Shown piece after piece: positions 38,737 through 47,886 of a stretch of 64,000 nucleotides of DNA (the stretch's first letter is position 1; each line of letters starts with the position of its first letter). Position numbers and translations under genes: made by a program. The stretch covers positions 184,121-248,120 of the forward strand of contig NZ_JACHXP010000005.1 in assembly GCF_014192215.1 (NCBI RefSeq). Direction: 5' to 3'. Source of the stretch: Halomonas cerina (GTDB taxonomy: Bacteria > Pseudomonadota > Gammaproteobacteria > Pseudomonadales > Halomonadaceae). The notes under the pieces are model-generated. The model was not told the origin of the DNA. It saw only the letters and a program-made list of their open reading frames with translations, and did no database searches.

Positions 38737-40593
38737 ATGTCGTTATTGCCACTGACCTTCCTGCTCCCGCTTGCCGGCACCCTGATCCTCGCGCTGTCGC
38801 GGGGACGGCTCGACGCGCGGGCCAGCGCAGTGGTCGGCGTGACCAGCGTGGGGCTTTCGGCGCTGGTCGCGGCCTGGGTCGGCTGGCGCTTCCTGGCCGG
38901 GGGCGGGCAGAGCGTCGGCATCACGCTATGGACCTGGGTGGCGGTCGGCGACTTCCGGCCCACCATCGGCCTGCGCCTGGACGGCCTGTCGCTGACCATG
39001 ACCGGTGTCATCACCGGCGTGGGGTTTTTGATCCACCTGTTCGCCGCCTGGTACCTGCAAGGCGAGGCCGGGGTGAGACGCTTCTATGCCTACATGAACC
39101 TGTTCGTGGCCAGCATGCTGCTGCTGGTGCTCGGCGACAACCTGCTGTTGCTCTACCTGGGCTGGGAGGGCGTGGGGCTGTGCAGTTACCTGCTGATCGG
39201 CTACTACTACTGGACCGCGGCCAACGGTTGGGCGGCCTTCAAGGCGTTCATCGTCACCCGCCTGGGTGATGTCTTCCTGGCGATCGGGCTGTTTTGGCTG
39301 TTTCGCGAGCTGGGCACGCTGGATATCGGCGAGCTGCTGGCCCGCGCGCCCGAGGTCTGGCAGGAAGGCGGCTGGCAGCCCCGGCTGGCGGCGCTGCTGA
39401 TCCTCGGCGGCGCGCTGGGCAAGTCCGCCCAGCTGCCGCTGCACACCTGGCTGGCCGATGCCATGGCCGGCCCCACGCCGGTCTCGGCGCTGATCCATGC
39501 GGCGACCATGGTCACCGCCGGGGTCTATTTGATCGCCCGCTTGCACGGCATCTTCGAACTGGCGCCGGCGGTGCTCACCCTGGTCGGATTGATCGGCGCA
39601 TTGACGCTGCTCATGGCCAGTTTCGCCGCGCTCGCCCAGACCGACATCAAGCGAGTCTTGGCCTACTCGACCATGAGCCAGATCGGCTACATGTTTCTGG
39701 CGCTGGGGGTCGGCGCCTATGAGGCGGCGATCTTCCACCTGATGACCCACGCCTTCTTCAAGGCGCTGCTGTTCCTCTCCGCCGGGGCGGTGATCGTCAG
39801 CTGCCATCACGAGCAGGACATGCGACGGCTCGGCGGCCTATGGCGAAGGCTACCCCTGGCTTACCTGGGTTTCATCGTCGGTGGCGCGGCCCTGGCGGCG
39901 CTACCGCTGATCACCGCCGGCTTCTACAGCAAGGACGAGATCCTCTGGGAGGCGCTGGCCGCCGGCCACGGTGGCCTGATGCTGGCCGGCCTGGTCGGCG
40001 CCTTCCTGACCTCCCTGTATACCCTGCGGCTGATCATCGGCACCTTCCATGGCGAGCCACAAAGCGACCATGCGCGCGATGCCACGCCGGGGCGTGGCCT
40101 GGCCCACGGGCTGCCGCTGGTCGTGCTGGCGGTGCTGTCGACCTTCCTCGGCGCCTGGATTCATCCGCCGCTCGCGGGCGTGCTGCCGGCACCCGCGGAA
40201 GGTGATGAAACCTGGCATCTGATCCTGGAAATCATCGCCGCCGGCGTGGCGATCCTGGGACTCCTGATCGGGGCCTGGCTATTCCTCGCCCGCCAGCACT
40301 GGCTGGCCGAGCGGGTCGCCGGTGGCTGGGGCGCGCGCCTGTGGTGGTTGTGGAATCGGGCCTGGGGCTTCGATATCGCCTACGACCGGCTGTTCGTGCG
40401 GCCCTATCGCGGCCTGGTCCGGGGGCTGCGCAGCGACCTCCTCGACCGGCTGCTGTTGCTGGCGGGCTGGCTGTCGTGGGCCTTGCACCGGGGCCTGAGC
40501 GGCACCCAGACCGGCAAGCTGCGGCTCTATGCTGGCACCATGGTGGCCGGCGTGGCGCTGGTGCTGATGGTGCTGGTGCTGAGGGGCGGATGA
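38737..40593 (+). CDS. nuoL: NADH-quinone oxidoreductase subunit L
   Basis: 618 residues, antiporter-like proton-channel subunit. LLYLGWEGVGLCSYLLIGYYY (about 137-157) holds the conserved helix-5 glutamate; KSAQLPLHTWLADAMAGPTPVSALIHAATMVTAGVYLIAR (about 229-268) is the central channel signature; and HAFFKALLFLSAG follows. The C-terminal part provides the long lateral helix typical of NuoL. Confidence 0.96.
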   Translation: MSLLPLTFLLPLAGTLILALSRGRLDARASAVVGVTSVGLSALVAAWVGWRFLAGGGQSVGITLWTWVAVGDFRPTIGLRLDGLSLTMTGVITGVGFLIHLFAAWYLQGEAGVRRFYAYMNLFVASMLLLVLGDNLLLLYLGWEGVGLCSYLLIGYYYWTAANGWAAFKAFIVTRLGDVFLAIGLFWLFRELGTLDIGELLARAPEVWQEGGWQPRLAALLILGGALGKSAQLPLHTWLADAMAGPTPVSALIHAATMVTAGVYLIARLHGIFELAPAVLTLVGLIGALTLLMASFAALAQTDIKRVLAYSTMSQIGYMFLALGVGAYEAAIFHLMTHAFFKALLFLSAGAVIVSCHHEQDMRRLGGLWRRLPLAYLGFIVGGAALAALPLITAGFYSKDEILWEALAAGHGGLMLAGLVGAFLTSLYTLRLIIGTFHGEPQSDHARDATPGRGLAHGLPLVVLAVLSTFLGAWIHPPLAGVLPAPAEGDETWHLILEIIAAGVAILGLLIGAWLFLARQHWLAERVAGGWGARLWWLWNRAWGFDIAYDRLFVRPYRGLVRGLRSDLLDRLLLLAGWLSWALHRGLSGTQTGKLRLYAGTMVAGVALVLMVLVLRGG

Positions 40594-40663
40594 CGATGAA
40601 GCCGCCGCCCCCCGCCGACGGGCCAGCGGCGCCGATCTTTCAACGACAGGGAAGGCATCGCCT

Positions 40664-42208
40664 ATGACGCTGTTCTGGCTGATCCTGATCCCCTTCATCG
40701 GGGGCTTGCTGTGCTGGCAGGCAGACCGCTTCGGTGATCTGCCGCCGCGCTGGATCGCGCTGGCGACGATGCTGATCGAACTCGCGATCACGCTGGGGCT
40801 GTGGTTCCATGGGGACTATCACCTGGGCAATGTCGGCATGGCCGGCGAGGCGCTGCGCTGGTCGATGGAGTGGCGCGTGGCCTGGATCCCGCGTTTCGGC
40901 ATCGAGGTGCACCTGGCGCTCGATGGCCTGTCCCTGGTGCTGATCGCGCTGACCGGCTTTCTGGGCGTGCTGGCGGTGCTCTGCTCGTGGCACGAGATCG
41001 TGCGCCGCGTCGGCTTCTTCCATCTCAACCTGCTGTGGATCCTCGGCGGGGTGGTCGGGGTGTTCCTGGCCATCGACCTCTTCCTGTTCTTCTTCTTCTG
41101 GGAAATGATGCTCGTGCCGATGTACTTCCTGATCGCGCTTTGGGGGCACAGCGGCTCGGAAGGACGCACCCGCATCCGGGCGGCGACCAAGTTCTTCATC
41201 TACACCCAGGCCAGCGGGCTGTTGATGCTGGTGTCGATCCTCGGCCTGGTGTTCGTCCATCACGCCCATACCGGCGAGTACACCTTCGCCTACGCCACGC
41301 TGATGCAGACGCCGCTCTCCGAGTCCACGGCAATGTGGCTGATGCTGGGCTTCTTCGTCGCCTTTGCCGTCAAGCTGCCGGTGGTGCCGGTGCATGGCTG
41401 GTTGCCCGATGCCCACGCCCAGGCCCCCACCGCGGGCAGCGTCGACCTGGCGGGCATCCTGCTCAAGACTGCGGCCTATGGCATGCTGCGCTTCGCCCTG
41501 CCCTTGTTTCCCGAGGCCTCTCAGGCCTTCGCGCCGGTGGCCATGACCCTGGGCTTGATCGGCATCTTCTATGGCGCGTTGCTGGCCTGCGGCCAGCAGG
41601 ACATCAAGCGACTGATCGCCTATACCAGCATCGCCCACATGGGATTCGTGCTGATCGGCATCTACGCCGGTACCCAGCTGGCCCTGCAGGGGGTGGTGCT
41701 GATGATGGTGGCTCACGCCTTCTCGGCGGCGGGGCTGTTCATTCTCAGCGGACAGCTCTACGAGCGTCTGCACACCCGTGACATGCGCGAGATGGGAGGC
41801 CTCTGGGGACGCCTGGGCAGCCTGCCGGGCTTCTCGCTGTGTTTCGTTGCCGCCTCGCTGGGCATGCCGGGAACCGCCAACTTCCTGGGCGAGTTCCTGA
41901 TCCTGTTCGGCAGCTTCCCGGTGGCTCCCTGGGTGGTGGTGATCGCCAGCGTCGGCCTGGTGCTGGCGGCGATCTATTCCCTGCTGCTGATGCAGCGGGT
42001 GTACTTCGGCCCGCCGCAGGGGGAGGGAATCTTCGCCGACCTCGACCAGCGCGAGTACGTGATGCTGCTGGCGCTGCTGGGGCTGGTGCTGCTGTTCGGG
42101 CTCTATCCTCAGCCCCTGCTGGATACCACCGGGGCGGCCATGGGCGAGGTGCAGCGCCTGTTCGGTGCCGTTTCACAGTCGACCATTCTGCCGATGGGGA
42201 TTCCATGA
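40664..42208 (+). CDS. nuoM: NADH-quinone oxidoreductase subunit M
   Basis: 514 residues, about fourteen helices. LFFFFWEMMLVPMYFLI (about 142-158) contains the conserved glutamate of helix 5; KLPVVPVHGWLPDAHAQAPTAGSVDLAGILLK (about 238-269) is the NuoM signature. It is preceded by a 70-nt spacer after nuoL and followed by a 4-nt overlap with nuoN. Confidence 0.96.
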   Translation: MTLFWLILIPFIGGLLCWQADRFGDLPPRWIALATMLIELAITLGLWFHGDYHLGNVGMAGEALRWSMEWRVAWIPRFGIEVHLALDGLSLVLIALTGFLGVLAVLCSWHEIVRRVGFFHLNLLWILGGVVGVFLAIDLFLFFFFWEMMLVPMYFLIALWGHSGSEGRTRIRAATKFFIYTQASGLLMLVSILGLVFVHHAHTGEYTFAYATLMQTPLSESTAMWLMLGFFVAFAVKLPVVPVHGWLPDAHAQAPTAGSVDLAGILLKTAAYGMLRFALPLFPEASQAFAPVAMTLGLIGIFYGALLACGQQDIKRLIAYTSIAHMGFVLIGIYAGTQLALQGVVLMMVAHAFSAAGLFILSGQLYERLHTRDMREMGGLWGRLGSLPGFSLCFVAASLGMPGTANFLGEFLILFGSFPVAPWVVVIASVGLVLAAIYSLLLMQRVYFGPPQGEGIFADLDQREYVMLLALLGLVLLFGLYPQPLLDTTGAAMGEVQRLFGAVSQSTILPMGIP

Positions 42209-43665
42209 CGCTGACCGCGACGCACCTGCTGGCCCTGTCACCGCCGATCCTGGTCTGCACCACGGCCATCCTGGTGATGCTGGCGATCGCCTGGCGACGC
42301 CACCACACCGGCATCGCCATCGTCACCGTGGTGGGCCTCAACCTGGCCCTGCTGTCGCTGATCGGCGTGGGGCGCATGGCGCCGCTGGCGGCACCGATGC
42401 TGGCGATCGACGGCCTGGCGATCTTCGCCGCGGTGCTGATCCTGGTCGCGGCGCTGGCCTGCGCGACCCTGGCGCATGCCTACCTGGTGCACCACACCGG
42501 CCCCCGCGAGGAGTTCTACCTGCTGCTGCTGTGTGCCACGGCCGGCGGCATGGTGCTGTCGGCCAGTACGCACCTGGCGACGCTGTTTTTTGGCCTGGAG
42601 CTGTTGTCGATACCGCTCTACGGCATGCTGGCCTATGTCTATGGCGAGCGCCGCTCCCTCGAGGCGGGTGTGAAGTATCTGGTGCTGTCGGCCGCGGCGA
42701 CCACCTTCCTGCTGTTCGGCATGGCACTGTTGTATGCCGAGACCGGCCACCTGGACTTCGCCGGGCTGGCCGCGCGTCTCGGCGGCGACATCGGCGCCTG
42801 GGGGCTGGCCGGGGCGGCCCTGATGCTGATGGGGCTGGGCTTCAAGCTCTCGGTGGTGCCGTTTCACATGTGGACGCCGGACGTCTACGAGGGGGGGCCG
42901 GGGCCGGCGGCCACCTTCCTGGCCTCGGCCAGCAAGGTGGCCGTCTTCGTCGTGCTGTTGCGTCTGGTGGTGGCGGCCCCGGCCTTCGAGGATGGCTGGC
43001 TGCACAACGTGCTGGCGGTGCTGGCGATTCTCACCATGCTGGTCGGCAATCTGCTGGCCCTGACTCAGTCGAACCTCAAGCGTCTGCTGGGCTATTCGTC
43101 GATCGCCCACTTCGGCTATCTGCTCACCGCGTTGGTGATCGGCGACGGCCTGTCGATCGAGGCCTCCGGTGTCTACCTGGTGACCTACCTGCTCACCACC
43201 CTGGGCGCCTTCGGGGTGGTCACGCTGATCTCCAGTCCCCATGTTGCCGGCTCGGGCGGCACGGATGCGGCGGGCCTGCACCATTATCGCGGGCTGTTCT
43301 GGCGGCGTCCCTACCTGACCGCGGTACTGACGATCACCCTGCTGTCGATGGCGGGGATCCCCTTCACCGCCGGCTTTATCGGCAAGTTCTACATCATCGC
43401 CCTGGGCGTCGAGGCTGAACGCTGGTGGCTGGTCGGCGCGGTGATCGTGGGCAGTGCCATCGGGCTCTTCTACTATCTGCGGGTGATGGTCACGCTGTTT
43501 CTCGCCGAGGCCGGCATGCAGCGGCGTGACGCGCCCGAGAACTGGGCGGTCCAGGCCGGTGGCGTGGTGGTGCTGGGGGCGGCCGCGCTGGTGATCGTGC
43601 TGGGAATCTATCCGGCCCCGATGATCGCGTGGGTGCGGAGTATCGGGGTGCTGGCCGGCGGCTGA
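42205..43665 (+). CDS. nuoN: NADH-quinone oxidoreductase subunit N
   Basis: 486 residues from ATG 42205, which overlaps the nuoM stop (ATGA); longer in-frame extensions run through nuoM and are not real. The third antiporter-like subunit, with LGFKLSVVPFHMWTPDVYEGGPGPAATFLASASKVAVF (about 212-249) and LLGYSSIAHFGYLLTA (about 294-309). It is the last gene of the nuo operon, followed by a strong hairpin. Confidence 0.96.
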   Translation: MTLTATHLLALSPPILVCTTAILVMLAIAWRRHHTGIAIVTVVGLNLALLSLIGVGRMAPLAAPMLAIDGLAIFAAVLILVAALACATLAHAYLVHHTGPREEFYLLLLCATAGGMVLSASTHLATLFFGLELLSIPLYGMLAYVYGERRSLEAGVKYLVLSAAATTFLLFGMALLYAETGHLDFAGLAARLGGDIGAWGLAGAALMLMGLGFKLSVVPFHMWTPDVYEGGPGPAATFLASASKVAVFVVLLRLVVAAPAFEDGWLHNVLAVLAILTMLVGNLLALTQSNLKRLLGYSSIAHFGYLLTALVIGDGLSIEASGVYLVTYLLTTLGAFGVVTLISSPHVAGSGGTDAAGLHHYRGLFWRRPYLTAVLTITLLSMAGIPFTAGFIGKFYIIALGVEAERWWLVGAVIVGSAIGLFYYLRVMVTLFLAEAGMQRRDAPENWAVQAGGVVVLGAAALVIVLGIYPAPMIAWVRSIGVLAGG

Positions 43666-43693
43666 GGGCACCGCCGAGACGCAGCAGGGGAAA

Positions 43694-43720
43694 CGCCACC
43701 GGGCAACCGGCCCGGTGGCG
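43694..43720. terminator. Hairpin between nuoN and dctP
   Basis: CGCCACCGGG (43694-43703) pairs exactly with CCCGGTGGCG (43711-43720), 7-nt loop, between the convergent nuoN and TRAP dctP genes. There is a short A run on the left and no T run on the right. Probable shared terminator. Confidence 0.6.
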
Positions 43721-43729
43721 GTCAGGCGA

Positions 43730-44827
43730 TCACTCGGCGGTGGTAGGGCCGCCCTCGGGGTTGCGGGCGTTGTAGTAGGCCTGCTCGGAGATGGCGTGGT
43801 AGTTCACGACCTTGTCCTGGAAGGCACGATAGGACTCGTGGATCTTGCCGGCCATGTCACTGGACTCGGCGAGTTCCGTGACCACCGCCTCCGAATGCTC
43901 CTTGGCCTGGGTCAGGACATCGTCCGGCAGGCGGCGCAGTTCCACGTCATGCTCCTCGAGCAGGGTCTGCAGGGCGTCGTTGTTGCGGGCGGTGTACTCA
44001 TCGAGCACGTCGGCATTCACGTCACGCACCGCGGTTCGCAGGATCGCCTGCAGATCATCGGGCAGCGAGGTCCAGGCCTCCTGGTTGATGAGCGCCTCGA
44101 ACATCACCGTCGGTTCGTGCCAGCCTGGATAGTAGTAGTAGTCGGCCGCCTGATGCAGGCCGAAGGCCAGGTCGTTGTAGGGACCGATCCACTCGGTGGC
44201 GTCGATGGCACCGGACTGCAGGGAGGTGAAGATCTCGCCGCCCGGCATGGTGACGATGGCCACGCCCATACGACTCATGACCTCGCCGCCGAGCCCCGGC
44301 ATGCGCATCTTGAGCCCATCGAGGTCGTCGACGGAATTGATCTCCTTGTTGAACCAGCCGCCCATCTGCACGCCGGAGGCACCGGCGGCCATGACGTTCA
44401 CGCCGAAGGGCTCATAGAGCTCGTTCCACAGCTCCAGGCCACCGCCGTAGTGCAGCCAGGCGTTCATCTCCTGGGCGTTCATGCCGAAGGGCACGGCGGC
44501 GAAGAACTGGGCGGCCGGGGCCTTGCCCTTCCAGTAGTAGGAGGCGGAGTGCCCCATCTCGGCGGTGCCTTCGGCGACGGCATCGAAGACCTCGAAGCCC
44601 GGTACCAGCTGGCCGGCCCCGAACACCTCGATGGTCAGGCGCCCGTCGGACATCTCCTCGACCAGCGTGGAGAGGCGCTCAGGCCCCTGGCCGACGCCGG
44701 GGAAGTTCTTCGGCCAGGAGGTTACCAGCTTCCATTCGAAGGTTTCCTGGGCCTGGACGGTCCCCGCGGCCAGCATCAGGCCGGCGGCGGCACCGCTGAC
44801 GGCCATGGCGAGTGCTTTCGGTTGCAT
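43730..44827 (-). CDS. TRAP transporter substrate-binding protein, TakP/SmoM-like
   Basis: 365 residues. A signal peptide covers MQPKALAMAVSGAAAGLMLAAGTVQAQ (about 1-26). The mature start FEWKLVTSWPKNFPGVGQG and blocks such as FEVFDAVAEGTAEMGHSASYYW, GVQMGGWFNKEINSVDDL, MPGGEIFTSLQSGAIDATEW and ADYYYYPGWHEPTV closely resemble Rhodobacter TakP, which binds 2-oxo acids such as pyruvate. A 2-oxo-acid or related carboxylate ligand is inferred. It is the last gene of a dctQ-dctM-dctP unit, 151 nt after dctM across a hairpin. Confidence 0.85.
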   Translation of the reverse strand: MQPKALAMAVSGAAAGLMLAAGTVQAQETFEWKLVTSWPKNFPGVGQGPERLSTLVEEMSDGRLTIEVFGAGQLVPGFEVFDAVAEGTAEMGHSASYYWKGKAPAAQFFAAVPFGMNAQEMNAWLHYGGGLELWNELYEPFGVNVMAAGASGVQMGGWFNKEINSVDDLDGLKMRMPGLGGEVMSRMGVAIVTMPGGEIFTSLQSGAIDATEWIGPYNDLAFGLHQAADYYYYPGWHEPTVMFEALINQEAWTSLPDDLQAILRTAVRDVNADVLDEYTARNNDALQTLLEEHDVELRRLPDDVLTQAKEHSEAVVTELAESSDMAGKIHESYRAFQDKVVNYHAISEQAYYNARNPEGGPTTAE

Positions 44828-44886
44828 ACGATTCCCTCTCGTTGTGTGCCTTGTGGGAAGTGGCCCGCGGTGGGGCCGGTCGGCAG

Positions 44887-44907
44887 GGGAGGGCCATGTG
44901 CCCTCCC
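44887..44907 (-). terminator. Hairpin between TRAP dctM and dctP
   Basis: GGGAGGGC (44887-44894) pairs with GCCCTCCC (44900-44907) over a 5-nt loop, in the 151-nt gap upstream of the binding-protein gene. There is no T tract. It could end the dctQM transcript or stabilise the dctP leader. Confidence 0.4.
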
Positions 44908-44978
44908 GTCAAGTTCCCTGTGGAGTCACTATAGACGGCCGATGCCAGTGAGCCGGCAGTCGGGATTCCACGCTGTGC

Positions 44979-46385
44979 TCAGAACTGGTCCGGTAGCCAG
45001 GTGGCGAGCCCGGGGAACCAGGCGAGTGCCAGCAGCATGCCGAGCTGTAGCACGATGAAGGGGATCACCCCCCGGTAGATGGACGAGGTGGGCACCGAGT
45101 CGGGCGCCACCCCGCGCAGGTAGAAGAGGGCGAAACCGAAGGGAGGCGTGAGGAAGGAGGTCTGCAGGTTGATGGCGATCATGATGCCCAGCCAGATGGG
45201 GTCCAGCCCCATGGCGAGCAGGATCGGCCCGACGATCGGCACCACCACGAAGGTGATCTCGATGAAGTCGAGGATGAAGCCGAGCAAAAAGATCACCAGC
45301 ATCACCACCAGCGTCGCCCCGATCACGCCGCCCGGCATGTTCTCGAAGACCTCGGTGACCAGTTCCTCGCCGCCGTAGGCCCGGAACACCAGTGAGAACA
45401 GCGCGGCACCGATCAGGATCAAGAACACCATGGTGGTGACATGGACCGTGGAGCGCAGCACGTCCTTGAGGGTGGACAGGTCCAACTGGCGATAGGCCAG
45501 GGCCAGCATCAGGGCGCCGAAGGCCCCCACCGCCGCGGCCTCGGTGGGCGTGGCGAAGCCGCCCAGGATCGAGCCCAGTACGACGATGATCAGCACGATC
45601 GGCGGCACCAGGCCCTTGAGCAGCAAAAGGCCCAGGCCTCCCTCGTGGCCGAGCTCGGCCATCAGGTCCTGACGGTCGATGGCCGGGGCGGCGCTGGGCT
45701 TGAGCCAGGCGATGAGCGTGACATAGGCGATGTAGAACACCACCAGCAGCAGGCCGGGCACCAGGGCGCCCATGAACAGATCGCCCACGGAGACCGTCTT
45801 GGGGCTGAAGATGCCCATGGCCAGCTGGGCTTGCTGGTAGGCCGAGGAGAGCACGTCACCCAGCAGCACCAGGGCGATGGACGGCGGGATGATCTGGCCC
45901 AGGGTGCCGGTGGCACAGATGGTGCCGGTGGCGAGCGGCATGCTGTAGCCGCGCTTGAGCATGGTCGGCAGCGACATCAGGCCCATGGTCACCACGGTGG
46001 CGCCGACGATGCCGGTGGAGGCCGCCAGCAGCATGCCGACCAGGGTCACCGAGATGCCCAGGCCCCCACGCAGCGAGCCGAACAGCAGGGACATGGCCTC
46101 GAGCAGGGTCTCGGCGACCTTCGACTTCTCCAGCAGCACCCCCATCAGCACGAATAGCGGCACGGCGAGCAGCGTCTGGTTGGTCATGATGCCGTAGAGG
46201 CGGTTGGGGAAGGCCGACAGGAAGCCGCTATCGAAGTGGGCGTCGATGCCCATGGCTTCCAGGCCCAGCCCGAGGCCGGAGAAGAGCAGGGCGGTACCGG
46301 CCAACGACAGGGCGACGGGATAGCCGGCCATCAGCACCAGGCAGATGACGGCAAACAGCACCAGCGGCATGAACTCCAGCATCAC
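44979..46385 (-). CDS. TRAP transporter large permease subunit (DctM)
   Basis: 468 residues with about twelve to thirteen hydrophobic segments, typical of the large TRAP subunit associated with TakP-like binding proteins. Examples are VPLFVLMGVLLEKSKVAETLLEAM, LGISVTLVGMLLAASTGIVGATVV and CATGTLGQIIPPSIALVLLGDVLS. It translocates the substrate with sodium. Its start overlaps the dctQ stop by 4 nt. Confidence 0.9.
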   Translation of the reverse strand: MMLEFMPLVLFAVICLVLMAGYPVALSLAGTALLFSGLGLGLEAMGIDAHFDSGFLSAFPNRLYGIMTNQTLLAVPLFVLMGVLLEKSKVAETLLEAMSLLFGSLRGGLGISVTLVGMLLAASTGIVGATVVTMGLMSLPTMLKRGYSMPLATGTICATGTLGQIIPPSIALVLLGDVLSSAYQQAQLAMGIFSPKTVSVGDLFMGALVPGLLLVVFYIAYVTLIAWLKPSAAPAIDRQDLMAELGHEGGLGLLLLKGLVPPIVLIIVVLGSILGGFATPTEAAAVGAFGALMLALAYRQLDLSTLKDVLRSTVHVTTMVFLILIGAALFSLVFRAYGGEELVTEVFENMPGGVIGATLVVMLVIFLLGFILDFIEITFVVVPIVGPILLAMGLDPIWLGIMIAINLQTSFLTPPFGFALFYLRGVAPDSVPTSSIYRGVIPFIVLQLGMLLALAWFPGLATWLPDQF

Positions 46386-46942
46386 AGGCGCTCCTCGTGG
46401 GGTTCGTCCTCATGGGGGGCCGTGGTGAGTCGTCCGGTCAGCACCATGATGTTCTTCGCCACCTCGACCAGCGCCTGCAAGAGCATCAGGCCGGCGAACA
46501 GAGGGATCAGGGTCTTGAGCAGGAAGACGCCGGGGATGCCGCCGGACTCTGGCGAGCCCTCGAAGATGCGCCAGGACTTGCCCACGTATCCGAGGCTCGA
46601 CAGGATCACGAAGACCATCACCGGCAGCAGCAGGAAGAGGGTACCGCAAAGGTCGACCAGCGCCTTGCGCTTCGCGCGCATGGCCCGGTAGAAGATGTCC
46701 ACCCGAACATGGCCGTCGTGCTTGAGGGTATAGCCTGCCGCCAGCATGAAGACCATGGCATGCATGTACATCACCGATTCCTGCATGGGGATGCTGCTGA
46801 CGTTGAAGGCGTAGCGCATCACCACGATCAGGAACTGGATCAGCATCATCACCAGGACCAGCCAGGAGAGGCTGCGGCCGAGCCACTCCGAGAAACCGTC
46901 GAGCCTGGCCAAAAGCCCAGGGAGCTCATGTGAAGGGGACAT
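46382..46942 (-). CDS. TRAP transporter small permease subunit (DctQ)
   Basis: 186 residues from ATG 46942 (MSPSHELPGLLARLDGFSEW). Four transmembrane segments lie near 25-45, 55-75, 95-118 and 140-160. Typical DctQ features are MRYAFNVSSIPMQESVMYMHAMVFMLAAGYTLKHDGHVRVDIFY. It is first gene of the operon; the upstream 133-bp gap carries a small palindrome. Confidence 0.88.
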   Translation of the reverse strand: MSPSHELPGLLARLDGFSEWLGRSLSWLVLVMMLIQFLIVVMRYAFNVSSIPMQESVMYMHAMVFMLAAGYTLKHDGHVRVDIFYRAMRAKRKALVDLCGTLFLLLPVMVFVILSSLGYVGKSWRIFEGSPESGGIPGVFLLKTLIPLFAGLMLLQALVEVAKNIMVLTGRLTTAPHEDEPHEERL

Positions 46943-47019
46943 GGGAGCCTCGCTGTGGGTCGGGGCGAATCGAGGTCGGCCATGGTCGCACGGCATCACG
47001 CCGCGGGACGCTGGCCGGG

Positions 47020-47057
47020 TCAACGCTACCTATACGGTAGTCGCCTTCGACCGTTGA
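47020..47057. promoter_or_regulatory. Nested inverted repeats upstream of dctQ
   Basis: CTACC-TATAC-GGTAG (47026-47040) lies inside a wider repeat TCAACG (47020-47025) / CGTTGA (47052-47057), about 85-110 bp upstream of the dctQ start. It is a possible operator; the cognate regulator is unknown. Confidence 0.3.
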
Positions 47058-47075
47058 TGGCGAGTATTGGGGGTA

Positions 47076-47885
47076 TCAGCGGGGAGCCAGGGTGGCGCGA
47101 CACGCCTCGGGCAGGTGGATGTCGACGGCGATCGGCAAGTGGTCGGAGAAGAGGTGATCGAGCACCTTGACCTCATCGGCCTGAAGTGAGTTCGACAGCA
47201 GGATGTGGTCCAGCGCGCGGCGGGGCTGCCAGGAAGGGTAGCTGAGCGGTGGGCGCACCGGATGCAGCGACAGGGCATCGCGAAAGCGCGAGTGGGCATG
47301 CAACTGCTCGGGCGTGCAGTTGAGGTCGCCCATCACCACCACATGGTGCAGCGGGGTGATGAGCTCGCTGAGGTAGTTCAGCTGGCGTACCCGGCCGCGA
47401 TGGCTCAGGGCCAAGTGGGCGACGAACACATGCAGGGCATCCGGTCCCTCGCCGAAGCGCGCATGAATGGCGCCGCGTCCCGGCAGGGTGCCGGGCAGGC
47501 GATGTTCCTCGATGCGTGCCGGACGCAGTCGCGACAGCAGGCCATTGCTGTGCTGGGCCATCTGGCCCAGGTTACGGTTGAGCTGCTGGTAATGGTGGGG
47601 AAAGCCGGCGTGGCTGGCGAGGTACTCCACCTGATTGACCCGGCCGGAGCGGAAGCTGCCACCGTCGACCTCCTGGAGGCCGACGATGTCGAACCGTCCC
47701 ATCACCTCGCTCATCATCTCGAGGCGCTTGAGCCGTCCGCGGTGCGGCAGCAGGTGCTGCCAGCTGCGCGTCAGGTAATGATGGTAGGCCGAAGTCTGGA
47801 TCCCCACCTGCAGGTTGAAAGTCAGCAGGCGCAGGTGGTCGGTCGGGTGCTTCGGCCACCTGGCCTCGGCCAGCGACGACGTCAT
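47076..47885 (-). CDS. Endonuclease/exonuclease/phosphatase family protein
   Basis: 269 residues from ATG 47885. Family motifs: LLTFNLQVGIQ near 20-30, VGLQEVDGGSF near 69-79 with the metal-binding Glu, VVVMGDLNCTPEQL near 187-200 and FSDHLPIAVDIHLP near 247-260 with the catalytic Asp-His. It cleaves phosphodiester bonds with Mg2+; substrates of the family range from DNA to lipids. There is no signal peptide. It follows dsbA with a 1-nt gap, as in Pseudomonas. Confidence 0.85.
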   Translation of the reverse strand: MTSSLAEARWPKHPTDHLRLLTFNLQVGIQTSAYHHYLTRSWQHLLPHRGRLKRLEMMSEVMGRFDIVGLQEVDGGSFRSGRVNQVEYLASHAGFPHHYQQLNRNLGQMAQHSNGLLSRLRPARIEEHRLPGTLPGRGAIHARFGEGPDALHVFVAHLALSHRGRVRQLNYLSELITPLHHVVVMGDLNCTPEQLHAHSRFRDALSLHPVRPPLSYPSWQPRRALDHILLSNSLQADEVKVLDHLFSDHLPIAVDIHLPEACRATLAPR

Positions 47886-47886
47886 C

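Noticed and set aside
41839..42205. N-terminal extension of nuoN into nuoM
   Set aside because: The extension is a frame-shifted reading of nuoM; ATG 42205 overlapping the nuoM stop matches the conserved NuoN start.
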